Shown here one piece after another: positions 8,324 to 15,869 of a stretch of 64,000 nucleotides of DNA. Made by a program: the position numbers and the translations under genes. The first letter of the stretch is position 1. Each line of letters begins with the position of its first letter. This stretch comes from Isosphaera sp. Lineage in GTDB: Bacteria > Planctomycetota > Planctomycetia > Gemmatales > Gemmataceae. Location of the stretch: NCBI GenBank assembly GCA_013822345.1, contig PNKH01000014.1, positions 1 to 64,000 on the forward strand. The letters run 5' to 3'. Under the pieces are notes generated by a model that worked only from the letters and a program-made list of their open reading frames with translations, searched no databases and was not told the DNA's origin.

Positions 8324-8794
8324 ATGTCCGAACCGCGACCCCGGCCCGAACTCCGCGTCACCCGGCGACATCTCCCCCACTGGCAGCGGGAAGGCAGCAC
8401 CTACTTCGTCACCTTCCGGCTGCGGGCGGGCGCGCTGGTTGAGTCCGAACGGCGGATCGTCGGCGACCACGTCCGGGCCGGACACGGCCGGTTCTACGCC
8501 CTCTCCGCCGCCGTGGTGATGCCGGACCACGTCCACCTGATCCTGCGCCCGCTCGCCGGCTACGACCTGTCGCGCGTCATGAAGGGCGTCAAGGGCGTGT
8601 CGGCGAACCTCCTCAACCGGGCGCGCGGCTCGTCGGGGCACGTCTGGCAGGACGAGTCGTACGACCGGATCCTGCGGGACGAGGCCGAGTTCAACGAGAA
8701 GCTGGAGTACATGCTCAGCAACCCGGTGAAGGCTGGGCTGTGTCCCGTTGGCGAAGAGTACGACGGCTGGTTGTACATCCCGGATAGTGATTGA
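8324..8794 (+). CDS. REP-associated tyrosine transposase (RAYT1), Y1 HUH family
   Basis: This 156-residue protein is a single-domain HUH endonuclease of the IS200/TnpA_REP type. The motif MPDHVHLIL gives the metal-binding pair His69 and His71, and EYMLSNPVKAGL supplies the catalytic Tyr129 and the NPV signature of the REP-associated branch. These enzymes nick single-stranded DNA at the foot of palindromic repeats and are thought to spread them. The ATG at 8324 follows GGAGG at 8313-8317, which abuts the last repeat copy. No second transposon gene or terminal direct repeat is seen. Family A repeats lie on both sides (8115-8312 and 8796-8901) and elsewhere in the window, so they are its likely substrates. 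The frame appears intact. Confidence 0.92.
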   Translation: MSEPRPRPELRVTRRHLPHWQREGSTYFVTFRLRAGALVESERRIVGDHVRAGHGRFYALSAAVVMPDHVHLILRPLAGYDLSRVMKGVKGVSANLLNRARGSSGHVWQDESYDRILRDEAEFNEKLEYMLSNPVKAGLCPVGEEYDGWLYIPDSD

Positions 8795-8795
8795 C

Positions 8796-8901
8796 GGCAG
8801 GCAGGAATGCCTGCCCCACCGGACTGACCCGCGGCAGGCAGGAATGCCTGCCCCACTGGGTCCCGAGCCCACCCCCGGTGGGGCAGGCATTCCTGCCTGC
8901 C
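8796..8901. repeat. Family A repeat array 3' of RAYT1
   Basis: Three copies are present: 8796-8820 and 8833-8856 forward, and 8878-8901 reversed. The array begins one base after the RAYT1 stop codon and ends 18 bp before the peptidase start. Orientation changes from forward to reverse within the array, as on the 5' side. Confidence 0.92.
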
Positions 8902-8919
8902 GTCCTCTTGGAGTCCCCC

Positions 8920-10974
8920 ATGCGCCGACTCGTGCCCCTCGTCCTGTTCGCCCTCGCGGTCCCGGCGACCGCCCAGGACCGCACCCACGACATCACCCCT
9001 GACGACTACGCGTCGGTGAACACGATCACCGAGATCGCCGTCTCGCCGGACGGGAAGCGGGTCGCGTACTGCCTCGCCACCTGGGACAAGAAGGCCGACA
9101 ACCGCCGCACCGACCTGTGGGTCGTGGACGCCGACGGCAAGGGGAAGCCGGCGCAGCTGACCAAGGACCGGGCCAACGACCGCCACCCGAAGTGGAGCGC
9201 CGACGGCAAGGCGGTGTACGTGCTGGCGAACCGCGGCGAGGCGAAGGCCAAGGCGCAGGTGTGGAAGGTGCCGGTCGGCGGCGGCGAGCCGGAAGCCTTC
9301 ACGAAGGTGAAGGACGGCGTGGTCGCGTTCGACTACGCCCCGGCCGCCGACCTCGTGTTCTTCTCGGCCGACGCCGCCGCCATCGACGAGGACGCGTTCA
9401 CCGCCCTGCGGAAGAAGTTCCCGAAGCCGGAGTACGGCAGCGGCAAGCGGACGGTGAGCGAGGTGTTCACGGTGAAGGCGCCGGGGGCCGAGCCGGAGAA
9501 GTTGATCGCGGAGGGGCGGTACGTCCGCGAGTTCGCGGTGACGCGGGACGGGAAGCGGGTGGCGCTGGTGACGGCGGCGGACGACACGGTGATCCGGTCG
9601 GAGGGCGAGAGCCGGGTGGACGTGTGGGAGGGCGGGAAGGTCGTCACCCCGCCGACCGACGTTTACCGGGCCAAGGCCGCCAGCCCGTACGCCTGGCTCG
9701 AGCACCTGGCGTGGAACCCGGACGGGACGCGGTTCGCGTTCTGCGCCATCTTCGACGCCTACCCGGCCGAGGTCATCGTCGGCGAGTTGAGGGGCGGTAA
9801 GTGGGCGACGGTCCGGGTGCGGCGCGACGGGATTCATACCGACGGCGACCCAATGTTCCAGACCCGCGGCTACGGCTCGCCTTCGGTCTGGGAGGCGCCG
9901 GACGTCCTGCTTTCCCTGATCGAGTACCACGCCAACGTGGGCACTCTGACGACGAACCTCGCCGACCCGGATCAAGCTCGGCAGAAATACTCCTACCGGT
10001 CGGGGTTCATCTACGGCTTCGATCTCCTTGGCACCCCTGCCGCAGGCAGGGCGGCCCGGCTGGTGCGCATCCACGGGGCGTCCGAACGCTTCCCCGAACT
10101 CGTCGTCGATGGGACCGACGGGGCCAGGGAGTTGACGCTCACCGACCTCAACCCGCACACGAAGACCTGGAAACTACCGTCCGTCCGGCACGTCCTTTGG
10201 AAGGCCCCGGACGGCGCCGAGGTCGGCGGGCCGCTCGAACTCCCGTTCGGCTGGAAGAAGGGCGACAAGCCGCTCCCGCTGGTCGTCGCGATCCACGGCG
10301 GGCCGACCACCGCCAGCTACGCCGACCTCCGGTTCGACCCGCACAACGGCCGGCTGTACTTCGCCGCCAACGGGTACGCGGTGCTGTGCCCGAACTACCG
10401 CGGCTCCACCGGGTACGGCGACAGATTCACCACCGACCTCATCGGCCGCGAGAACGACGTTGAGGTGAAGGACATCATCGCCGGCATCCAACACCTCATC
10501 AAGGAAGGCGTCGCCGACCCGGAGCGCATCGGTGTGATGGGCTGGAGTAACGGCGGGTATCTCACCAACTGCCTCATCACGATGAAGGACCCGCCGGTGA
10601 AGATCAAGGCGGCGTCGAGCGGGGCCGGGATCGTGGACACGGTCGCCGAGTGGGGGTTCAACGACGAGCCGGCGTACCCGATGGTGTTCAAGAAGGGGCT
10701 GCCGTGGGAGCAGCCGGACCTCTACAAGAAGACCTCGCCGACCTACCAGCTCGGCAACGTCAAGACGCCGACCCTGATCCACGTCGGCGGGAACGACGTC
10801 CGCTGCCCGCCGGGCCACAGCCGGATGCTCCACCGGGCGCTCAAGGAGTACGTGAAGGTGCCGACGGAGCTGGTCGAGTACCCCGGCGAGCCGCACGGGC
10901 TGACGAAGCTCAGCAACCGCGTCGCCAAGATGGAGTGGGACCTGGCGTGGTTCGACAAGTACCTTCGGAAGTGA
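8920..10974 (+). CDS. Secreted S9 family prolyl oligopeptidase-like peptidase
   Basis: This 684-residue protein begins with a clear signal peptide (MRRLVPLVLFALAVPATAQ). The first two thirds form a beta-propeller with WD40-like/TolB strands (SPDGKRVAY, KWSADGKAVY). The C-terminal alpha/beta-hydrolase domain has an IHGGP oxyanion segment. The catalytic triad is Ser543 (GWSNGG), Asp626 (GGNDVRC) and His659 (GEPHGL). It probably cleaves peptides in the periplasm, as acylaminoacyl- or dipeptidyl-peptidases do. The ATG at 8920 was chosen because it begins the signal peptide; the longer open frame upstream is family A repeat sequence. Its TGA stop overlaps the first two bases of the palindrome at 10973. 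Confidence 0.95.
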   Translation: MRRLVPLVLFALAVPATAQDRTHDITPDDYASVNTITEIAVSPDGKRVAYCLATWDKKADNRRTDLWVVDADGKGKPAQLTKDRANDRHPKWSADGKAVYVLANRGEAKAKAQVWKVPVGGGEPEAFTKVKDGVVAFDYAPAADLVFFSADAAAIDEDAFTALRKKFPKPEYGSGKRTVSEVFTVKAPGAEPEKLIAEGRYVREFAVTRDGKRVALVTAADDTVIRSEGESRVDVWEGGKVVTPPTDVYRAKAASPYAWLEHLAWNPDGTRFAFCAIFDAYPAEVIVGELRGGKWATVRVRRDGIHTDGDPMFQTRGYGSPSVWEAPDVLLSLIEYHANVGTLTTNLADPDQARQKYSYRSGFIYGFDLLGTPAAGRAARLVRIHGASERFPELVVDGTDGARELTLTDLNPHTKTWKLPSVRHVLWKAPDGAEVGGPLELPFGWKKGDKPLPLVVAIHGGPTTASYADLRFDPHNGRLYFAANGYAVLCPNYRGSTGYGDRFTTDLIGRENDVEVKDIIAGIQHLIKEGVADPERIGVMGWSNGGYLTNCLITMKDPPVKIKAASSGAGIVDTVAEWGFNDEPAYPMVFKKGLPWEQPDLYKKTSPTYQLGNVKTPTLIHVGGNDVRCPPGHSRMLHRALKEYVKVPTELVEYPGEPHGLTKLSNRVAKMEWDLAWFDKYLRK

Positions 10975-11070
10975 TTTCAGATTTCAGATTTGTGATTGAC
11001 GATTTCAAGACCGCGGCCGTGGAAGCCCGGTGTCTTTCACCCGTCAATCACAAATCTGAAATCTGAAATC
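10973..11070. terminator. AT-rich perfect 29-bp inverted repeat between convergent genes
   Basis: Positions 10973-11001 pair perfectly with 11042-11070, with a 40-base loop. The arms are built from repeats of the type GATTTCAGATTTCAGATTTG and are far richer in A and T than the surroundings. The left arm begins inside the peptidase stop codon and the right arm ends at the base before the transporter stop codon, so the element fills the gap from stop to stop. A role as bidirectional terminator is inferred. Confidence 0.8.
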
Positions 11071-12465
11071 CTACATGAGTAGGCCCGCGACTGCGGCGTT
11101 CAGCAGCGTCGCCAGGAACCCGACGAACAGCGCCGTCATCCCGAGCCGGGCCAGGTCGGCCCGCCGGCCGGGGGCGATCGCCCCGATCCCGCCCAACTGG
11201 ATCCCGACCGACGCGAAGTTCGCGAACCCCGTCAGCGCGTACACCGCCAGCAGCTTCGACCGCTCCGACAGCACCACCGACCCGGTCTGGTTCCACTCCT
11301 TCAGCCTCAGGTAGGCGACGTGCTCGTTCGCCGCCAGCTTGATCCCGAGCAGGCTGCCGACCTTGTCCGTCTCGTTCGGGTCCACCCCGAGCAGGAACGC
11401 GACCGGGGCGAACAAGAAGCCGAACACCCTCTCCAGCGTCAGCCCGGTGAAGAACCCGCCGAGGATGATGTCGAACAGGGCGATGAAGGCGATGAACGCG
11501 ACCAGCATCGCGGCCACGTTCAGGGCCAGCCACAGCCCGTCCTTCACCCCGGCGGCGGCCGCGTCGACCGCGTTCACGTACGGCGTCTCGACGGTGATCG
11601 GCGTCCCGCCGGCGGTCACCGGCTTGCCCGCCTCGGGGTAGATCAGCTTGGTCAGGTACAGACTGCACGGGCAGGCCATGACGCAGGTGCAGAGGATGGC
11701 GACCGGGTCGGCCCCGTAGCTGATGTACACCGCCATCATCCCGCCGGAGATGTGGGCCATCCCGCTGGCCATCAGGGCGAGCAGTTCCGACCGGGTCATC
11801 CGCGGGACGAACGGCTTGACGATCAGCGGGGCCTCGGTCTGGCCCATGAACACGTTCGCCGACACCGACAGCGTCTCCGCCCCGCTCGTCCCCATCACGT
11901 ACCGCATCGCCTTCGCGATCACCCGGACGAACAGCTGCAGCACCCCGAGGTAGTAGAGCACGCTGAAGAACGCCGACACGAAGATGATCGGCGGGAGCGC
12001 CTTGAACGCGAACACGAACCCGGCCGGGCCGTCCGACTTGGCGAGTGACCCGAAGACGAAGTCGGCCCCCTTGTCCGACGCGGTGATGAGGGCCTTGATC
12101 CCGTCCCCCACCACCTCGAACACCCGTCGGACTTCCTTCGAGTAGATCACGGCCGCGGCCAGCGCGAACTGCAGGCCGATCCCCCACAGCAGCGTCCGCC
12201 GGCTGACCGACTGCAGGCTCTTCGAGAAGAGCGCGGCGACGCCGAGGAAGCACAAGACCCCCGCCCCGGCCTGGGCGCGGGAGGCGACGTCCGGCCGGTC
12301 GGCGAGGGCGGCGCGGAGCCCGTAGGCGGCGGCGACGACCGCCGCGACCGCGGCGGCGATCAGCAGCCGCCACCGCCACGGGGTCGGCGGGAGCGGGGCC
12401 TCCGGCGGTGGGGCCTCGGCGGCGTCCGGGGCGGGGGCGGCGGTTCCGGGGGCGGGCGAGATCAT
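11071..12465 (-). CDS. Concentrative nucleoside transporter (CNT/NupC family)
   Basis: This 464-residue inner-membrane protein should import nucleosides by Na+ or H+ symport. CNT signatures are visible: ETLSVSANVFMGQTEAPLIV (substrate and ion site near residue 200), PRMTRSELLALMASGMAHISGG, and TGFANFASVGIQLGGIGAIAPGRR near the C-terminus. About ten membrane segments follow an unusual Pro/Ala-rich N-terminal tail of about 30 residues. The ATG at 12465 is the first in the frame. The Cys-rich ILCTCVMACPCSLY segment between helices is notable. The gene lies downstream of the five-haem protein gene on the same strand, separated by a repeat pair. Confidence 0.92.
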   Translation of the reverse strand: MISPAPGTAAPAPDAAEAPPPEAPLPPTPWRWRLLIAAAVAAVVAAAYGLRAALADRPDVASRAQAGAGVLCFLGVAALFSKSLQSVSRRTLLWGIGLQFALAAAVIYSKEVRRVFEVVGDGIKALITASDKGADFVFGSLAKSDGPAGFVFAFKALPPIIFVSAFFSVLYYLGVLQLFVRVIAKAMRYVMGTSGAETLSVSANVFMGQTEAPLIVKPFVPRMTRSELLALMASGMAHISGGMMAVYISYGADPVAILCTCVMACPCSLYLTKLIYPEAGKPVTAGGTPITVETPYVNAVDAAAAGVKDGLWLALNVAAMLVAFIAFIALFDIILGGFFTGLTLERVFGFLFAPVAFLLGVDPNETDKVGSLLGIKLAANEHVAYLRLKEWNQTGSVVLSERSKLLAVYALTGFANFASVGIQLGGIGAIAPGRRADLARLGMTALFVGFLATLLNAAVAGLLM

Positions 12466-12493
12466 GGGTCGGTCCGGTACGGCATCAGAACCG

Positions 12494-12543
12494 GTGGGGC
12501 AGACATTCTTGTCTGCCGGGCAGGCAGGAATGCCTGCCCCACC
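12494..12543. repeat. Family A repeat pair with a compensated variant
   Basis: An inverted pair of family A units lies at 12494-12517 and 12519-12543. In the first copy the core reads CAGACATTCTTGTCTG instead of CAGGCATTCCTGCCTG. The G-to-A change in one half of the stem is matched by C-to-T in the other, so pairing is kept. This is direct evidence that the hairpin, not only the sequence, is maintained. Confidence 0.88.
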
Positions 12544-12552
12544 GGGTTGAGG

Positions 12553-15500
12553 TCACTTCGCGGCGGCCAGGTCCTTCACCAGCGCCGGGTCGTCCTTCAG
12601 CACCCAGGTGACGAGGTCGAACGCCCCGGCCCACGGGTCCTTGGCCGCCGGCAGCCGCAGCACCGCCGACCACCCGCCGCCGGCCCGCGGCACGAACCGC
12701 CACGCCGCCCCGGCCGGCGCCCCGGTCGCCTCCAGCACCGCCACCCGGTCGCCGTCCTGCGGCAAGACCACCCGCACCCCGGCGGCCGGCACGGCCGGGG
12801 CGTCGGCCTTCAGGTCGAGCGCCGCGCCGACGACCCGCGGGTCCTTCGCCGACTGCCCGGCGAGCAGCCACCCGGTGTACCCGGCCGGCGCTTCCAGCGT
12901 GAACGTCCGGACGAACCCGGTCGCCACCGCCGCCCGCACCGGCGCCGGCGTCTCGGCCACCTTCAACACCGCGTCCCGGTCGTTCTCGACCAACCGGTAC
13001 CGGAACATCGGCCGGCCGTCGGCGCCGAGCGAGTAACCGTCGAACCGGACGGCGGGCGGGCCGTCGACGATCCGCGCCTCGAGCGGGGCCGGGGTGCCGA
13101 ACGCCGGGTGGGTGGCGCGGCGGGCGAAGTCCGGCGGGACGTGCGGGTTGGCGGTCAGCCCCCACGGGTGGCCGGGCGGGGCGGACCACACCTTCGGCCC
13201 GAGCAGCTTCGCCGGCGCCCCGCCGCGGTTGTTCCACACCGGGGTCGCGTCCAGGAAGTTGCCGCTCCAGGCGAACGCGGTCCGGCACTGGTCGGCGGAG
13301 AACGCCACGTTCACCCCGCCGGGGTACCCGACCGCCACCGCCCGGGTGCCGGCGTCCGGCAGGAACGTCCGCAGCACCTCCGGCCGGTTCCGCACCACGA
13401 CCGTCAGCCCCTTCGGCGGCTCCAACCCGTCCGGCAGCGGGAGCGTCGGGCCGAGCGCCAGGTACCCCCACATCGCCTCCGCCTGCCCCTTCGGGTCGCC
13501 GCCGAGGACGGTCGAGAGGGTCGACTTCCCCTCGACGAACGCCTGCGGCATGCGGGTGCCGGGGGCCATCCGGAGCGGCTGGTGCAGCCACCGCTCGTAC
13601 CAGTCGTACCGCACCCGCTGGTTGATCGTCGACAGGTCCGGGCCGCGGGTCCCGGTGTTCGCCACCCCGCCGATGTCGTGACAGGAGATGCACCCGAGCC
13701 CGCCCTTGCCGACGATCTGCTGGCCGACCCCCACCCCCGCCGCCCCGACGCTCACCGCGTGGACCGCGTCGTCCGGGACGGTCCCTTCGAGCGCGGCCAG
13801 GCTCTCGGGCAGGTGGCCGACGTTCGGCTCGCCGTACTGCGGCATCCGCAGTTGCATCCACGGCCGGGCCCGCCCGCCGCCGACGAGCACCGACTTCAGC
13901 CACGACGTCCGGGCCTTGTGCCCGACGCCGGTGAGCAGCGGCGGCCGGATGTCGTCCGCGTTCTCCGCCTTCTCCAACAGCCGCATCTGGTCGGCGAGGT
14001 CGGTCGGGATGCCGCCCTCGCCGTCCCGGCTGTGGCAGTTCAGGCAGTTGAACCGCTTCAGGGCGACCCGGGCGGCGAACGCCGGGGCCGGACTGCCGGC
14101 GCCGTCGAGGCCGGTCTTCAGGAACGCGACCACGGCGTCCCGGTCCTTCGCGGCGAGGGTGTACACCGGCACCTTCGCCGGGTCCGGCTTCGGGCCGACG
14201 CACCCCTTCGCCCCGGCCTTCCGCACGTCGGCCAGGGTGGCGAACGGATGTGGCTCGGCGGCCTTCCCCGCCGGGTCGACGGAGTGGCAGTTCACGCAGC
14301 CTTTCGAGAAGAACAGCTTCGCCCCGACCGCCGCCCACTGCCCGTCGGCCGGGAGCCTGGCGACGGCGGCGTCCGGCTCGGCGAGGAGGTCGGCGGGCCT
14401 GGTCGCCGGCGCGGCGGGCATCCCCGGCTTCACCACCGGGTCGGTCGCCTGGCACAGGTGGCGGGCGAGGTCGGTCGCCTCCTGGGCGTTCAACTGCATG
14501 TGCGGCATCCGGCCGGCCGGGGCGGTCTTCAGCGGGTTCTGCAGGTACGCCGCGAGTGGCTCCGGCCGGGTCTTGCTCCCGACCGCCCCGAGGGCGTACT
14601 TCGCCGGCACGCCGAACACGAGGTCTTCCGGCTTCCGCGGCTCGCGGTCGTCCTCCTCGTTCTTCGGCTTCGGCTTCGCCTGCTCGTGGCACGCGGCGCA
14701 CCCGGTCACGGTGTACAGCACCCGGCCGCGGTCCAGACTCTGCTTCACGTCCGGCGGCACGATCGCCGGCGGCTTCGGCGCGTCGAGCGGCGCCCCGGTC
14801 AGCGAGACGAGGTAGCGGGTGACGGCGTACCGCTCGGCCTTGCCGCGGTCGTCGTCGGCGAACAGCTTCGGCATCGTGGTGTTCGGGCGGTGCTTCGCCG
14901 GGTCGGCGAGCCAGGCGTCGATCCACCCGGGGTACGCCCGCTTGCCGATCTCGCCGAGGTTCGGGCCGGGCCGGTCGGCGAGCGCCTTCGCCATCGGGTC
15001 GCGGGCATGACTGTGGCAGCGGGCGCAGGCCAGCTCCTCGAACAGGAACCGGCCGCGGTCCTCCTCGGCGTCCTTCAGGAACGTGGCCGGGCGGTCGGCG
15101 GCGAGGTGGCCGAGGAACTGGTGCGGCAGCGGCTCGCGGACGAACCCCGGCCCCTGCCAGAATAGTTCGACCCGGCACGGCGCCCCGGCGGAGGCGAACG
15201 TCGCCTCGAACCGGTGGACCCCGCCGTCGAGCTGCACCGCCTCGCCGGTCGCGTCGGCCGACGCGGTCAGCACCGGCTTCCCGCCGACCGTCACCCGCAG
15301 GGTGCCGTTCGACACGTTCGCGGAGAAGGTGTACTTCCCCGGCCGGGTGACGTTCACGTAACCGGACCAGGTCGCGCCGCCGAACGCCGGGAGCTTCGGG
15401 TGCGGGGTCTCGCCCTTGGCGAGCGCCAGGGCGACGGTCGGCTCGAGCCGGGTGAGCGGCGGCGGGGGCGGCCCCTTGTGCGGCGGCAGGTACGCGGCGA

Positions 15501-15594
15501 CGAGGCCGGGTTTCAGGTCGGCCGGCTCGACGCCGCGGGACGCGGTGGCGGCGACCAGGACCGCGGCGGCGGCCGTGAGGAGGCGGTAGGGCAT
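12553..15594 (-). CDS. Secreted five-haem PA14-cytochrome c protein
   Basis: This 1013-residue protein has a signal peptide (residues 1-20) and a PA14-like beta domain (about 70-150, with YTFSANVSNGTLRVTVGG). Five CXXCH haem sites follow at Cys190 (CARCH), Cys299 (CAACH), Cys433 (CVNCH), Cys517 (CLNCH) and Cys635 (CISCH). Candidate axial methionines lie after several sites (TTMPKLF, GRMPHM, RMPQYG, TRMPQAF), as in class I cytochromes c. The final 300 residues, with no haem site, look like a beta-rich domain. It is probably a periplasmic electron carrier or dehydrogenase subunit. The start at 15594 begins the signal peptide. No partner dehydrogenase gene is adjacent. Confidence 0.85.
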   Translation of the reverse strand: MPYRLLTAAAAVLVAATASRGVEPADLKPGLVAAYLPPHKGPPPPPLTRLEPTVALALAKGETPHPKLPAFGGATWSGYVNVTRPGKYTFSANVSNGTLRVTVGGKPVLTASADATGEAVQLDGGVHRFEATFASAGAPCRVELFWQGPGFVREPLPHQFLGHLAADRPATFLKDAEEDRGRFLFEELACARCHSHARDPMAKALADRPGPNLGEIGKRAYPGWIDAWLADPAKHRPNTTMPKLFADDDRGKAERYAVTRYLVSLTGAPLDAPKPPAIVPPDVKQSLDRGRVLYTVTGCAACHEQAKPKPKNEEDDREPRKPEDLVFGVPAKYALGAVGSKTRPEPLAAYLQNPLKTAPAGRMPHMQLNAQEATDLARHLCQATDPVVKPGMPAAPATRPADLLAEPDAAVARLPADGQWAAVGAKLFFSKGCVNCHSVDPAGKAAEPHPFATLADVRKAGAKGCVGPKPDPAKVPVYTLAAKDRDAVVAFLKTGLDGAGSPAPAFAARVALKRFNCLNCHSRDGEGGIPTDLADQMRLLEKAENADDIRPPLLTGVGHKARTSWLKSVLVGGGRARPWMQLRMPQYGEPNVGHLPESLAALEGTVPDDAVHAVSVGAAGVGVGQQIVGKGGLGCISCHDIGGVANTGTRGPDLSTINQRVRYDWYERWLHQPLRMAPGTRMPQAFVEGKSTLSTVLGGDPKGQAEAMWGYLALGPTLPLPDGLEPPKGLTVVVRNRPEVLRTFLPDAGTRAVAVGYPGGVNVAFSADQCRTAFAWSGNFLDATPVWNNRGGAPAKLLGPKVWSAPPGHPWGLTANPHVPPDFARRATHPAFGTPAPLEARIVDGPPAVRFDGYSLGADGRPMFRYRLVENDRDAVLKVAETPAPVRAAVATGFVRTFTLEAPAGYTGWLLAGQSAKDPRVVGAALDLKADAPAVPAAGVRVVLPQDGDRVAVLEATGAPAGAAWRFVPRAGGGWSAVLRLPAAKDPWAGAFDLVTWVLKDDPALVKDLAAAK

Positions 15595-15668
15595 CGGTGT
15601 GCGTGCGGCGGGAGGGAAGTGAAGGTGATTATCCCCGCCCGGCGGCGACGGGCAAGCGGGAAACGCGG

Positions 15669-15782
15669 CCTGGACCGCGGCCGTCCCGGCCGCTCCACCG
15701 ACCCGGCGCGGGGCGTCACCGGTCAACCCGGGAGCGGACGGGTCGGGACAGGTGGCAGCGGCCGGGACGGCCGCGGTCCAGG
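15669..15782. repeat. Family B inverted repeat pair
   Basis: A direct copy (15669-15695, CCTGGACCGCGGCCGTCCCG core) faces an inverted copy (15758-15782) across about 62 bp. A further half-copy (AGAGCGGCCG) follows at 15786. The element lies between the divergent cytochrome and sensor-kinase genes, directly upstream of the kinase promoter. Confidence 0.88.
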
Positions 15783-15813
15783 AGAAGAGCGGCCGTGCCA
15801 CGCGGGTCGCCGG

Positions 15814-15842
15814 TTGCCCGCGGGGGCGGGGCGAAGTACGGT
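15814..15842 (+). promoter_or_regulatory. Candidate sigma70-type promoter for the FHA-GAF kinase
   Basis: TTGCCC at 15814-15819 and TACGGT at 15837-15842 have a 17-bp spacer. The start site would be near 15849, about 20 bases before the GTG at 15870. The same TTGCCC-17-TAnnTT pattern occurs upstream of cysK. Confidence 0.5.
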
Positions 15843-15869
15843 AGGGGCGTCGCCCGGGAGGACTCCGCC

